Made by a program: the position numbers and the translations under genes. Below are positions 44,122-55,071 of a stretch of 64,000 nucleotides of DNA, piece by piece (the first letter of the stretch is position 1; each line of letters begins with the position of its first letter). The stretch comes from Piscinibacter sp943370595. Its GTDB lineage: Bacteria > Pseudomonadota > Gammaproteobacteria > Burkholderiales > Burkholderiaceae_C. The stretch spans positions 186,001 through 250,000 of the forward strand of contig CALRRO020000002.1 of assembly GCA_943370595.1 (NCBI GenBank). The letters run 5' to 3'. The notes below the pieces were generated by a model, which saw only the letters and a program-made list of their open reading frames with translations, did not search any database and had not been told where the DNA came from.

Positions 44122-45300
44122 ATGAACCCTCGCATCGAAGAACTCAAGCGGCAGATCCGCCAGCTCGACGAACTGGCCGCCTCCGGCGCGTTGCCGGCCG
44201 ACCAGGCCACGGCATCACGGGCCCGGCTGGAGCAGGAACTGCTGTCCGCTGTCCTGCAATCGGGCGACGCACCGGCGGCTGCAGCAGCCCCGGCAGCGCC
44301 CTCATCGACGAACCAGGCGCGCCCGTCGCGCCGCCTGCTGGCCGGCTCGGCCGCCTTCGTGCTCGTGCTGGCAGCGGCCGGCTACGCCGTCTACGGCACA
44401 CCGTCCGCGTGGCGCGGCGTGCCGATGGCCAAGAGCGAGGGCGAGACCGGCCATGCCAGCGGAGCCGGCCAGATCGAAGCGATGGTCGCGCAGCTCGAGC
44501 AGCGTCTGAAGGACAAGCCGGACGATGCCGAAGGCTGGTCGATGCTGGGCCGCAGCTACAGCGCGCTGGGCCGCTATCCCGATTCGGTCGCCGCCTTCAA
44601 GCGCGTGACCACGATGCGCCCCCAGGACGCGCAGGCCTATGCCGACCTGGCCGACGCCACCGCGATGGCCGCCGGCCGCAAGCTCGCCGGCGAGCCGACG
44701 ACGCTGATCGCCAAGGCGCTCGAGCTCGACCCGAAAAACCTGAAAGCGCTGGCGCTGGCCGGCACGATCGCCTTCGATGCCGGCGACTACGCCAAGGCGG
44801 CAACGCTGTGGGAAGCGGCCGTAGCCTCGTCCGAACCCGGCAGTGAACTCGCGCGCAACCTGCAGGGTGGCGTGGCCGAAGCCCGCTCTCGCGCCGGCAT
44901 GCCGGCGGCGAGCGCTTCGTCCGCGGCACCGTCCTCGCCGCCGGCCGCTGCGGCCGGCGCCTCGGTGGCCGGCGACGTGACGCTGGCCGCCGCCTTGAAG
45001 GGCCGCGTGTCGCCGGAGGACACGGTGTTCGTGTTCGCCCGTGCGGTCGACGGCCCGCGTGCGCCGCTGGCCATCCTGCGCAAGCAGGTCAAGGACCTGC
45101 CGATCCGCTTCAAGCTCGACGACTCGATGGCGATGAGCCCGGCGATGCGGCTGTCCACCGCGACGCAGGTGATCGTCGGCGCGCGCATCAGCAAGAGCGG
45201 CAACGCGATCGCCCAGCCGGGCGACCTGCAGGGCTTCTCGCAACCGGTGGCGGTCGGCGCCAGCGGTCTGGCGATCGAGATCGCCGAAGAGGTGAAGTGA
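44122..45300 (+). CDS. ccmI: cytochrome c biogenesis protein CcmI (CycH)
   Basis: A 392-residue membrane-anchored protein. An N-terminal helical pair (RIEELKRQIRQLDELAASG) is followed by one membrane segment at about 74-92 (LLAGSAAFVLVLAAAGYAVY), a periplasmic TPR region (about 115-260: DDAEGWSMLGRSYSALGRY) and a C-terminal beta domain (VSPEDTVFVFARA ... VIVGARISKSGNA). CcmI holds apocytochrome c for haem ligation by CcmF/H. No other ccm gene is in view; it ends one base before the opposing phosphoesterase gene. Confidence 0.85.
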   Translation: MNPRIEELKRQIRQLDELAASGALPADQATASRARLEQELLSAVLQSGDAPAAAAAPAAPSSTNQARPSRRLLAGSAAFVLVLAAAGYAVYGTPSAWRGVPMAKSEGETGHASGAGQIEAMVAQLEQRLKDKPDDAEGWSMLGRSYSALGRYPDSVAAFKRVTTMRPQDAQAYADLADATAMAAGRKLAGEPTTLIAKALELDPKNLKALALAGTIAFDAGDYAKAATLWEAAVASSEPGSELARNLQGGVAEARSRAGMPAASASSAAPSSPPAAAAGASVAGDVTLAAALKGRVSPEDTVFVFARAVDGPRAPLAILRKQVKDLPIRFKLDDSMAMSPAMRLSTATQVIVGARISKSGNAIAQPGDLQGFSQPVAVGASGLAIEIAEEVK

Positions 45301-45301
45301 T

Positions 45302-46069
45302 CTAGATTTCGTAGAGGCGCAGCGGGTCGTACCCATCCGCCTCGCCCTTGCGCGCGTGGCCGCGGGCGTTGCAGACCACTCGGGTGCGGCCAGCAGGATG
45401 CTCGACCAGGTAGTCGTGGCGGCAGTGCAGGTGGCCGTGGATCCAGGTCGAGGCCAGGGGCAGCAGCGCGTCGTCGGCGTTGCAGAAACTCGCCGTGCCG
45501 GGTTGTGCGCCGTAGCGCGGGTCGGCGCTGCGCAGCGAGGGCGCGAAGTGCGTCAGCACGACCGTGCGGTCCCAGTCGCCGGTGGTCGCGAGTTCGGCGG
45601 CCAGCCACTCGCGGCAGGCCAGCGCCTCCTCGCGCACGCCCTCCGGATCGAACGCCACGCCGTGCCGTGTGCTGCGCATGATGCGCATGTAGTAGCTGGC
45701 GGCGCGCATCGCGGTCGGACGGCGGGCCTCACCGAACAGATCGAAGTCGCACCAGCGCACGGTGGCCACGATGCGGACGCGCGCACCCGCGGCATCGGTG
45801 AACACGCGGCTCTCACGCTCGAGCAACACGATGCCGAGCGCTGCGCAGCGCGCGCGCAGCGCTGGCCAGGCCTCGTCGAGCTCACGGCCGTCGAACTCGT
45901 GGTTGCCGGCCACCATCCACACCGGCACCGGCCAGTGGCGGAAGCGTTCCAGTTCCTCCCAGCGGCTGTCGATGTCGCCACCGAGCACCAGCAGTTCGGC
46001 GGCCGGGTTCGGTTCGGGTTCGAAAGCCTCGGTCTCGAGGTGCAGATCGGAGAGGAGCTGGATCCTCAT
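45302..46069 (-). CDS. metallophosphoesterase family protein
   Basis: A 255-residue calcineurin-like phosphoesterase with the ordered metal motifs LLSDLHLE (residues 5-12), VLGGDID, AGNHEFDG, VVLTHFAPS and IHGHLHCRHD. No signal peptide is visible, so it is cytosolic. Substrate unknown. It lies 16 bases after the UPF0149 gene and is probably co-transcribed with it and with hutC, all on the minus strand. Confidence 0.88.
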   Translation of the reverse strand: MRIQLLSDLHLETEAFEPEPNPAAELLVLGGDIDSRWEELERFRHWPVPVWMVAGNHEFDGRELDEAWPALRARCAALGIVLLERESRVFTDAAGARVRIVATVRWCDFDLFGEARRPTAMRAASYYMRIMRSTRHGVAFDPEGVREEALACREWLAAELATTGDWDRTVVLTHFAPSLRSADPRYGAQPGTASFCNADDALLPLASTWIHGHLHCRHDYLVEHPAGRTRVVCNARGHARKGEADGYDPLRLYEI

Positions 46070-46085
46070 CGTGCGCGAACGCGGC

Positions 46086-46808
<723 letters not shown>

Positions 46809-46819
46809 CGGAAGCGGGA

Positions 46820-47539
46820 TCAGACCGAGAAGTGGCCGATCAGTCGGTAGCGGGTGCCGGGATGGTACAGGCGCGCCACCGACGCCACGGCGCCCTGCGA
46901 CACCGTGCGGCGCGACACCATCAGCAGCGCGCTGCCCTCGGGCACGTCGAGCGCCTGCGCCTTCTCGGCGTCGGCGAGCACCGCCTCGACGACCTGCTCG
47001 GCCTCGGTCAGCGGTGCATGCTGGAACAGCACGTGCGACGGCGTGACCTGCGTGAAGTCCAACACCGTGAAGTCGGGCGCCAGTGCCGGGTTGACGTGGC
47101 GGTCCTCGAGCTGGATCGGAACGCCGTTCTCCAGGTGCACCAGCCTCACGTGGTAGACGCTGGCGCCCTTGCGCAGGCGCATCGCCGCGGCGATCTCGGG
47201 CGCCGCCTTCTCGCGCGAGACGCCGAGCACACGCGTGACGTGCACATGGCCGCGCTCGGCGATCTCGTCGTGGATGTCGCGCACCTGCAGCACGTTGGAG
47301 ATCGGATGCAGCTGCGCGACGTAGGAGCCCGAGCCCTGGCGGCGCTCGATCAGGCCCTCGTCCTCCAGCCCGCGCAGCGCGTGGTGCACGGTCATGCGCG
47401 CGCAGCCGAACTGCTGCACCAGCTCACGCTCCGACGGCAGCCGCATGCCGGGCTGCCAGCCGCCTTCGGCAATGCGCTGCCGGATCGAGGCCTTGATGTC
47501 CTCGGACGGCAGGCGGCGGGGCGCGGCGGGCGGCGTCAT
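46820..47539 (-). CDS. hutC: histidine utilization repressor HutC
   Basis: A 239-residue GntR-family regulator of the HutC subfamily. The winged HTH is at about residues 12-75 (LPSERELVQQFGCARMTVHHALRGLE in parts) and the UTRA effector domain at about 95-235. Family members are released from DNA by urocanate. It is divergent from hutH; a GTCTAGAC-centred operator lies in the 59-base gap, and two further copies precede hutG and hutU. This makes it the repressor of the whole cluster, including itself. Confidence 0.92.
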   Translation of the reverse strand: MTPPAAPRRLPSEDIKASIRQRIAEGGWQPGMRLPSERELVQQFGCARMTVHHALRGLEDEGLIERRQGSGSYVAQLHPISNVLQVRDIHDEIAERGHVHVTRVLGVSREKAAPEIAAAMRLRKGASVYHVRLVHLENGVPIQLEDRHVNPALAPDFTVLDFTQVTPSHVLFQHAPLTEAEQVVEAVLADAEKAQALDVPEGSALLMVSRRTVSQGAVASVARLYHPGTRYRLIGHFSV

Positions 47540-47566
47540 GGTTCCATTCTATCCGTCGCCATGCTA

Positions 47567-47585
47567 AAGTTGTCTAGACCACTTT
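47567..47585. promoter_or_regulatory. HutC operator 1 (hutC-hutH divergent region)
   Basis: AAGTTGTCTAGACCACTTT with the perfect core palindrome GTCTAGAC at 47572-47579. A weak hutH promoter (TTCCAT at 47542, TAAAGT at 47565, 17-base spacing) would start transcription inside the site. The same core is found before hutG and a one-base variant before hutU. Confidence 0.75.
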
Positions 47586-47598
47586 GCGGAGCGCGACG

Positions 47599-49101
47599 AT
47601 GCACGCCACGACCCTCACCCCCGGCCACCTCGACAAGCCTTTGCTCGCCCGCGTGGCCGCCGGCCCGGTGGCGCTGGCCGTCGCCGAATCCGCCCGCGCC
47701 GGCATCGAAGCCAGCGTCGCCGCGGTGCGCACCCTGGTGTCGCGCCACGAGCCGGTCTACGGCATCAACACCGGCTTCGGCAAGCTGGCGCAGACGCGCA
47801 TCGCCGACGACCAGCTGACGCAGCTGCAAAAGAACCTGGTGCTGTCGCACAGCGCCGGCGTCGGGCAGCCGCTGTCGGCGCCGGTGGTGCGGCTGATGTT
47901 GTTGCTCAAGGCAGCGAGCCTGGCGCATGGCGTGTCGGGCGTGCGCATGGAAGTCATCGAAGCGCTGCTCGCGCTGCTGGCGAAGGACGTGCTACCAGTC
48001 GTGCCGGAGAAAGGCTCGGTCGGCGCCTCCGGTGACCTGGCGCCGCTGTCGCACCTGGCCGGCCTGCTGATCGGCGTCGGCGAGGCCTTCGTCGGCGGCA
48101 AGCGCTTGAGCGCGCTCGAAGCACTGCCGCAGGCCGGCCTGCAGCCACTCGTGCTCGGCCCCAAGGAAGGCCTGGCGCTGCTCAACGGCACGCAAGCCTC
48201 GACGGCGCTGGCGATCCACGCCGCGCTGCGCCTGGAGAACGTGTTCGACGCCGCGCTCGCCGTCGGCGCGATGACGGTGGACGCCGCCAAGGGCTCGGAC
48301 ACGCCGTTCGACGACCGCATCCACGCCGTGCGCGGCCAGCGTGGCCAGCGCCTGGTGGCCACACGCTACCGCGCCTGGCTGGCCGGCAGCGCGCTGCGCG
48401 CCTCGCACCTCGACTGCGAGAAGGTGCAGGACCCGTACTGCCTGCGCTGCCAGCCGCAGGTGATGGGCGCCTGCCTCGACCAGATGGCGCATGCCTGGGG
48501 CATCCTGCTGACCGAGGCGAACGGCGTGTCGGACAACCCGCTGGTCTTTGCCGACACGATGGAGGCGCTGTCGGGTGGCAACTTCCACGCCGAGCCGGTG
48601 GCCTTCGCGGCCGACAACCTGGCGCTGGCGATCGCCGAGATCGGCGCGCTGTCCGAGCGCCGCACCGCGATGTTGATGGACCCGGTGCTGTCCAACCTGC
48701 CGGCCTTCCTGGTCGACAACGGCGGGCTGAACTCGGGATTCATGATCGCGCAGGTGACTTCGGCGGCGCTGGCCTCGGAGAACAAGTCGCTCGCCCACCC
48801 GGCCAGCGTCGACTCGCTGCCCACCTCGGCGAACCAGGAAGACCACGTCTCGATGGCCACCTATGCCGCGCGACGCCTGCACCCGATGCTCGACAACACC
48901 GCCGGCATCGTCGGCATCGAGTGGCTGGCCTCGGCACAGGCGCTCGACTTCCACCGGCCGATGCAGTCGTCCCCGGCCATCGAGGCCTTTCACGCCCGGC
49001 TGCGCGCCAAGGTGCCGCGTCTGGCGGAAGACCGGTTGATGGCGCCGGACATCGCGACCGCGACCGCATTGGTCGAACAAGGCGCCGCGCTGCCGACGTG
49101 A
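47599..49101 (+). CDS. hutH: histidine ammonia-lyase
   Basis: A 500-residue enzyme that deaminates L-histidine to urocanate, the first step of histidine degradation. The MIO prosthetic group is formed from the Ala-Ser-Gly in KGSVGASGDLAPLSHLAG (about residue 142). The family motifs YGINTGFGKLA near residue 54 and LTEANGVSDNPLVF are present. ATG at 47599 is used; a TTG at 47584 lies in the operator and was rejected. It converges on the importer genes with a 3-base gap. Confidence 0.96.
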   Translation: MHATTLTPGHLDKPLLARVAAGPVALAVAESARAGIEASVAAVRTLVSRHEPVYGINTGFGKLAQTRIADDQLTQLQKNLVLSHSAGVGQPLSAPVVRLMLLLKAASLAHGVSGVRMEVIEALLALLAKDVLPVVPEKGSVGASGDLAPLSHLAGLLIGVGEAFVGGKRLSALEALPQAGLQPLVLGPKEGLALLNGTQASTALAIHAALRLENVFDAALAVGAMTVDAAKGSDTPFDDRIHAVRGQRGQRLVATRYRAWLAGSALRASHLDCEKVQDPYCLRCQPQVMGACLDQMAHAWGILLTEANGVSDNPLVFADTMEALSGGNFHAEPVAFAADNLALAIAEIGALSERRTAMLMDPVLSNLPAFLVDNGGLNSGFMIAQVTSAALASENKSLAHPASVDSLPTSANQEDHVSMATYAARRLHPMLDNTAGIVGIEWLASAQALDFHRPMQSSPAIEAFHARLRAKVPRLAEDRLMAPDIATATALVEQGAALPT

Positions 49102-49104
49102 GCC

Positions 49105-49889
<785 letters not shown>

Positions 49890-49893
<4 letters not shown>

Positions 49894-50663
49894 AGCGCGG
49901 CCCAGCGGAACAGCGCGCGGTTCGCACGCTTGAAGGCGAGGTCGGAGACGAGCCCGATGACGCCGATGGTGATGATGCCGAAGATGATCTGGTCGGTGGC
50001 CAGCAGCGCCTGGCTGTCGGTGATCATGTGGCCGATGCCCTGCGAGGCGCCGATCAACTCGGCAACGATCACGTAGGTCCAGGCCCAGCCCAGCACCAGG
50101 CGCAGTGTCTCGGCCACCTGCGGCGCCGAGGCCGGGATCAGCACGCGCTTGACGATGCCCCAGTCGTTGGCGCCCAGCGTGTAGGCGGCTTCGACCAGGT
50201 CGCGCCGCGTGGCGCCCACCGTCACCGCGATCATCAGCACCAGCTGGAAGAAGGAGCCGATGAAGATCACCGAGAGCTTCTGCGCCTCGCCGATGCCGGC
50301 CCACAGGATCAGCAGCGGGATGAAGGCCGAGGCCGGCAGGTAGCGCGCGAAGGAGACGAAGGGCTCGAAGAACGCCTCGATCGGCTTGTAGGCGCCCATC
50401 GCGACGCCCAGCGGCACGGCGAAGACGGCGGCGAGCAGGAAGCCGCCGACCACGCGCCACACCGTGAAGCCGATGTCGGTCGCGAAACCCTGCTCGGCCA
50501 GCAGCGTCCAGCCCGACTTCACCATCGTGATCGGGTCGGCCAGGAAGGTCTTCGAGACGAAGCCCCCCAGCGTGGCGAACGCCCACACGGCGAAGAACAG
50601 CACGAAGAAGCTGGTGCCCAGGGCCAGCCGGGCCCGGGGCGACACCTCGCGAAGCGGCTTCAA
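49890..50663 (-). CDS. NitT/TauT-type ABC transporter permease (hut cluster)
   Basis: A 257-residue inner-membrane permease with about six hydrophobic segments and the EAA-like loop LVEAAYTLGANDWGIVKRVLIP (in part, about residues 158-178). The frame opens with TTG at 50663, 12 bases after the binding-protein gene; a GTG a few codons later is possible. It pairs with the ATPase at 49105-49893. SsuC/TauC-like proteins are the nearest family. Confidence 0.88.
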
Positions 50664-50675
50664 GGCGCGGGCGGC

Positions 50676-51638
50676 TTACTGGATGAAGCTGGTGTCGGCC
50701 AGCGACTTCAGGTCGGGGATCTGGCGGATGACGCCGATCTCGAGCAGCAGATCGGCCGCTTCCTTGCTGAACTGCGCATGCTCGCCGGCGAAGAACTTCT
50801 GGTTCGCCGCCTTGTCCTGCCAGCGCAGGTAGGACTGGCTCTTCTCGAAAGCCTCGCCGCTCTGCTTGACGTCGGCGCCCATGATCTCGAAGCTCTTCTT
50901 CGGATCGGCCTTGATCATCTCCAGCGCCGCGAAGTAGCCGTCGGCCAGCGCCTTGGCGGCCTTCGGGTTCTCCTTCAGGAACTTGGGCGTGCAGCCGAAG
51001 GTGTCCATCACCATCGGGTAGTCCAGCGTCGTGGCGATGATCTTGCCGGCCTCGGGCTTGGCGCGCACGGCGGAGAGGTACGGCTCGTAGGTCATCGCGG
51101 CGTCGATGCCGTCGGTGCCGGCGATCATCGCGTTGGCCGCGGGCTGCGGGCCCATGTTGACCACCTTGACGTCCTTCACCGACAGGCCGTTCTTCTTCAG
51201 GATCCACGACAGCCCGAAGTAGCCGGCGGTGCCCGGCGCATCGGCGGCGACGGTCTTGCCCTTCAGGTCGGTGATCTTCGTGATGCCGGGCTTGACCACC
51301 ATGCCGTCGGCGCCGTAGCTCTTGTCGAGCTGGAAGATCTGCGTGGTTGCCACGCCGTTGGCATTCCAGACCACCCAGGTCTCGACGGTGGTCGCGGCGC
51401 ACTGGATATCGCCCGAGGCAATGGCCAGGTGGCGGTCCTTCTGCGGGATCTTCTTGAACGACACGTCCAGGCCCAGCTTCTTGAACAGGCCGGCTTCCTT
51501 GGCCAGCGTCAAGGGCGCGAAACCGGTCCAGCCGGAAATGCCGATGGCCACCGGGGTTTCCTGGGCGGCGGCGGGTGCGGCGGCGGTCAGAATGGCGACG
51601 GCGGTCGCCAGGCCGGTGAACGTGCGTTGGAAGATCAT
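50676..51638 (-). CDS. NitT/TauT-type ABC substrate-binding protein (hut cluster)
   Basis: A 320-residue periplasmic protein with a signal peptide (TGLATAVAILTAAAPAAAQ, cleaved near residue 26) and an NMT1/SsuA-like fold: GISGWTGFAPLTLAKEAGLF is the usual first strand and helix. The ligand is not deducible from sequence. It is divergent from hutG across 104 bases that include a HutC operator, so it should be induced with the histidine genes. Confidence 0.88.
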   Translation of the reverse strand: MIFQRTFTGLATAVAILTAAAPAAAQETPVAIGISGWTGFAPLTLAKEAGLFKKLGLDVSFKKIPQKDRHLAIASGDIQCAATTVETWVVWNANGVATTQIFQLDKSYGADGMVVKPGITKITDLKGKTVAADAPGTAGYFGLSWILKKNGLSVKDVKVVNMGPQPAANAMIAGTDGIDAAMTYEPYLSAVRAKPEAGKIIATTLDYPMVMDTFGCTPKFLKENPKAAKALADGYFAALEMIKADPKKSFEIMGADVKQSGEAFEKSQSYLRWQDKAANQKFFAGEHAQFSKEAADLLLEIGVIRQIPDLKSLADTSFIQ

Positions 51639-51670
51639 GGGGGCTCCTGCGTTGAGGGGGTTCCTTCGCC

Positions 51671-51698
51671 TTGCAAGGCGCGTGCCGCAGTCTACACT
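51671..51698 (+). promoter_or_regulatory. predicted hutG promoter
   Basis: A -35 TTGCAA (51671-51676) and -10 TACACT (51693-51698) are spaced by 16 bases. Transcription would start near 51705, directly before HutC operator 2, so bound HutC would block initiation or early elongation. Confidence 0.5.
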
Positions 51699-51707
51699 GC
51701 GGCCCTC

Positions 51708-51724
51708 ACTTGTCTAGACCACTT
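51708..51724. promoter_or_regulatory. HutC operator 2 (importer-hutG divergent region)
   Basis: ACTTGTCTAGACCACTT with core GTCTAGAC at 51712-51719, identical over 14 consecutive bases to operator 1. It lies between the divergent importer and hutG genes and so can control both. Confidence 0.75.
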
Positions 51725-51742
51725 CAGCAAGGGTTGTCACGC

Positions 51743-52537
51743 ATGGATCCGGACATCTTCGCACTGACCCGGGGCACGGCGCCGCTGCTGGTGTCGATCC
51801 CGCACGCCGGCACGCGCATCCCGCACGAGCTGGAGCGTCGCATGACGCCGGCCGCGCTGGAGCGCGCCGACGTCGACTGGCACCTGCCGCAGCTGTACGC
51901 CTTCGCGCACGCGATGGGGGCGACGGTGCTCTCGGCGCTGTACGCGCGCCATGTGATCGACCTGAACCGCCCACCGCAGGACGAGAGCCTCTACCCCGGC
52001 CAGGACGTCACCGGCCTGCTGCCGATGGACACCTTCCGCAAGCAGCCGCTGTATCTGGACGGCCAGGCGCCCGACGCGGCCGAGCGCGACGAGCGCCGCG
52101 AGCGCTACTGGCGGCCGTACCACGACGCGCTGCGCACCGAGCTCGAGCGGCTGCATTCGCTTCACGGCCAGGTGGTGCTGTGGGATGCGCACTCGATCTG
52201 CAGCGTGCTGCCGCGCTTCTTCGACGGCAAGCTGCCCGACCTGAACCTCGGCACCGCCGACGGCCGCGCCTGCGCGAGTCCCGTGCAGGCCGCCGCCGAG
52301 GCGCCGATGGCCGCGCAGGGCGAGTTCAGCCACGTCAGCAACGGCCGCTTCAAGGGCGGCTGGATCACCCGCCACTACGGCGCGCCCGATCGCGGCATCC
52401 ACGCGCTGCAGCTGGAGATCTGCCAGAGCACCTACATGGACGAGAGCGCACCCTTCGCCTACCGCACCGACCTCGCGGCGCGGGTGCAGCCGCTATTGCA
52501 GCGGATGGTGGCGGCCGCCGTGCAGGCGCGCCCGTAA
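51743..52537 (+). CDS. hutG: N-formylglutamate deformylase
   Basis: A 264-residue enzyme of the N-formylglutamate amidohydrolase family that releases formate from N-formylglutamate, the last step of the five-enzyme hut route. Family features include LLVSIPHAGTRIPHE near the N-terminus, RHVIDLNRPPQDESLYPG, VVLWDAHSICS and GGWITRHYG. The ATG at 51743 follows a GCAAGGG element. Its last 45 bases overlap the opposing hutI gene. Confidence 0.93.
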   Translation: MDPDIFALTRGTAPLLVSIPHAGTRIPHELERRMTPAALERADVDWHLPQLYAFAHAMGATVLSALYARHVIDLNRPPQDESLYPGQDVTGLLPMDTFRKQPLYLDGQAPDAAERDERRERYWRPYHDALRTELERLHSLHGQVVLWDAHSICSVLPRFFDGKLPDLNLGTADGRACASPVQAAAEAPMAAQGEFSHVSNGRFKGGWITRHYGAPDRGIHALQLEICQSTYMDESAPFAYRTDLAARVQPLLQRMVAAAVQARP

Positions 52538-53716
52538 GGGGCTGGCGCCGATCGAGTAAGCCAGTTCGGCCGGGTGGTCGACGTTCCACAGGCACAGGTC
52601 GGCCACCTTGCCGAGTTCGACGGTGCCGTGCGAGTCGAGCAGGCCGAGCGCCTGCGCCGCATGGCGCGTGACGCCGAGCATCGCTTCGGCCGGCGTCATG
52701 CGGAACAGCGTGCAAGCCATGTTCAGCATCAGCGGCAGGTGGGTCGTCGGGCTGCTGCCGGGGTTGCAGTCGGTGGCCACCGCCATCGGCACGCCGTGGC
52801 GGCGGAACAGGTCGATCGGCGGCAGGTGGGTGTCGCGCAGGAAGTAGTACGCACCGGGCAGCATCACCGCCACGGTGCCGGAGCGCGCCATCGCCATCAC
52901 GCCGGCCTCGTCGACATGCTCGAGGTGGTCGGCCGACAGCGCGCCGAACTCGGCGGCCAGCGCAGCACCGTGCATGTTGGAGAGCTGCTCGGCATGCAGC
53001 TTGACCGGCAGGCCGTGCTCGCGCGCCGCCTGGAAGACGCGCCGCGTCTGCAGCAGGTCGAAGCCGATCGTTTCGCAGAAGGCATCGACCGCGTCGGCCA
53101 GGCGCAGCCGCGCGGCCTCGGGCACGATGTGGTCGACCACGTGCGCGATGTAGTCGTCGGCGCGGCCGGCGTACTCGGGCGGCAGGGCGTGCGCAGCGAG
53201 CAGCGTGGTGCGCACGGTGACCGGCGCGCGTTGACCCAGCTCGCGGGCCACGCGCAGGCACTTGAGCTCGTCCTTCAGCGACAGGCCGTAGCCGGACTTG
53301 ATCTCGACCGTGGTGACGCCATGCGCCATCAGCTCCTGCATGCGCCGCGCCGACTGGGCGAGCAGGTCGCCCGGCACCGCCTCACGCGTCTGCTTGACCG
53401 TCGAGACGATGCCGCCGCCGGCGCGGGCGATCTCCTCGTAGCTCGCGCCCTGCAGGCGGAGTTCGAATTCTCGCGCGCGGTGGCCGGCGTGCACCAGGTG
53501 CGTGTGGCAGTCGATCAGCCCCGGCGTGAGCAGGGCGCCCTCGGCGTCGATCTCCTCGCGCACCGGCGCATCCGGGTCGAGGTGGGTCATCGGCCCGAGA
53601 CCGGCGATCAGGCCGCCGAAGATGGCGACGAAGGCCGGCGGCGTGATGCTGCACACCTCATCGGTGCAGGTGACGATGCGCACGTTGCGCAGCAGCAGGT
53701 CGATCGGCGGGGTCAT
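52493..53716 (-). CDS. hutI: imidazolonepropionase
   Basis: A 407-residue amidohydrolase that opens the ring of imidazolonepropionate to formiminoglutamate. The metal motif LTPGLIDCHTHLVHAGHRA is at about residues 63-81, followed by VKLHAEQLSNMHG, SADHLEHVDE and AVATDCNPGSSPT. The ATG at 53716 overlaps the hutF stop (ATGA). The C-terminus is encoded within the region overlapping hutG on the other strand. Confidence 0.95.
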   Translation of the reverse strand: MTPPIDLLLRNVRIVTCTDEVCSITPPAFVAIFGGLIAGLGPMTHLDPDAPVREEIDAEGALLTPGLIDCHTHLVHAGHRAREFELRLQGASYEEIARAGGGIVSTVKQTREAVPGDLLAQSARRMQELMAHGVTTVEIKSGYGLSLKDELKCLRVARELGQRAPVTVRTTLLAAHALPPEYAGRADDYIAHVVDHIVPEAARLRLADAVDAFCETIGFDLLQTRRVFQAAREHGLPVKLHAEQLSNMHGAALAAEFGALSADHLEHVDEAGVMAMARSGTVAVMLPGAYYFLRDTHLPPIDLFRRHGVPMAVATDCNPGSSPTTHLPLMLNMACTLFRMTPAEAMLGVTRHAAQALGLLDSHGTVELGKVADLCLWNVDHPAELAYSIGASPLRARLHGGRHHPLQ

Positions 53717-55071
53717 TCCAGTTCGGCGAGCAGACGGCCGCGGGCGGCGACGAAACGCCCGGCGGCGTTCTCCGCCTCGGCGTGCCGGCCATTCTGCACG
53801 CGCCGCTGGCCGGCGACCCAGACGTCCTGGACGGTCGCGCGGCGATGGCTGGCGAACACGTGGGTGGCGAGCTGACGGGTCGGCGTCAGGCCGTCGAGCA
53901 GGATGTCGCCGAGCACCACGAAGTCGGCCTGCTGGCCGACCGAGAGGCCGCCGAGTGGGCGACCCGAAGCCTGCGAGCCGCCGGCCACGGCAGACAGCCA
54001 CAGCGCCTCGGCCACGCCCGGGCGCTGCCCGTCGGCCAGCACGTTGCGCTGGCGCTGCGCGAGGCGCTGGGTGTACTCGAGCAGGCGCAGTTCCTCGGCG
54101 GCATCGACACTGGCGTGGCTGTCCGAGCCGATGCCCCAGGCGCCGCGCCAGGCGGTGGCGTCGAACACGCCATCGCCGAGGTTGGCCTCGGTGGTCGGGC
54201 ACAGGCCGATCACGGCACCGCGGCCGCGCGCGCCGGCGCGTTCGTGGTCGTCGAGGTGCGTGGCATGGACGAGGCACCAGCGGGTGTCCACCGGCGCATG
54301 GTCGAGCAGCCACTGCACCGGGCGCTGGCCGCTCCAGGCCTCGCAGTCGATCACCTCCTGGAGCTGTTCGGCAACGTGGATGTGCACCGGCGCGGTCGGG
54401 TCGATGGCGTCCAGCCCGGCCAGCAGCTCGGTCAGCGCCGGCGGCGCGACGGCGCGCAGCGAATGCGGTGCGACACCGGTGCGCACGCCGTCGGCGCGCA
54501 GTGTCTCGACGGTGCGCAGCAGGTCGTCGACGCTGTGGATGAAGCGCCGCTGGTCCTCGCGCGGCGGCTTCGCCCCGAAGCCGCTGTGCTGATAGAGCAC
54601 GGGCAGCATCGTCAGCCCGATGCCGGCACGCCGTGCCGCGGCGACCAGACGCAGCGACATCTCGGCCGGGTTGGCATACGGCAGGCCCTGCGGATCACGG
54701 TGCACGTAGTGGAACTCGCAGACGGCCGTGTAGCCGGCGCGCAGCATCTCGATGTAGAGATGGGTGGCGATGTCTTCGAGCGTGTCCGGCGTGAGCAGCG
54801 CGGCGAAGCGGTACATCAGGTCGCGCCAGGTCCAGAAGCTGTCCTGCCCGGGGCCGCGGTACTCGGTGAGGCCGGCCAGTGCACGCTGGAAGGCGTGCGA
54901 GTGCAGGTTCGGCAGACCGGGCAGCAGCACGCCTCCGGCACGCACCGCTTCGGCGGGCGGCACCTGGTCCGCGTCGACACGGGTCAGCGTGCCGGCCTCG
55001 TCCCACGCGAGCAGCACGTCGCGGGCCCAGCCGCTCGGCAACAGGGCGTGGTCGGCGAACAGTGTGTTCAT
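53713..55071 (-). CDS. hutF: formimidoylglutamate deiminase
   Basis: A 452-residue amidohydrolase that converts N-formiminoglutamate to N-formylglutamate and ammonia. The metal motif LLPGLPNLHSHAFQRALAGL is at about 49-68, with later motifs VHIHVAEQ, CLVHATHLDDHE and GIGSDSHASVD. Presence of hutF with hutG shows the five-step pathway, not direct formiminoglutamate hydrolysis. Its ATG overlaps the hutD stop by four bases. Confidence 0.95.
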   Translation of the reverse strand: MNTLFADHALLPSGWARDVLLAWDEAGTLTRVDADQVPPAEAVRAGGVLLPGLPNLHSHAFQRALAGLTEYRGPGQDSFWTWRDLMYRFAALLTPDTLEDIATHLYIEMLRAGYTAVCEFHYVHRDPQGLPYANPAEMSLRLVAAARRAGIGLTMLPVLYQHSGFGAKPPREDQRRFIHSVDDLLRTVETLRADGVRTGVAPHSLRAVAPPALTELLAGLDAIDPTAPVHIHVAEQLQEVIDCEAWSGQRPVQWLLDHAPVDTRWCLVHATHLDDHERAGARGRGAVIGLCPTTEANLGDGVFDATAWRGAWGIGSDSHASVDAAEELRLLEYTQRLAQRQRNVLADGQRPGVAEALWLSAVAGGSQASGRPLGGLSVGQQADFVVLGDILLDGLTPTRQLATHVFASHRRATVQDVWVAGQRRVQNGRHAEAENAAGRFVAARGRLLAELE

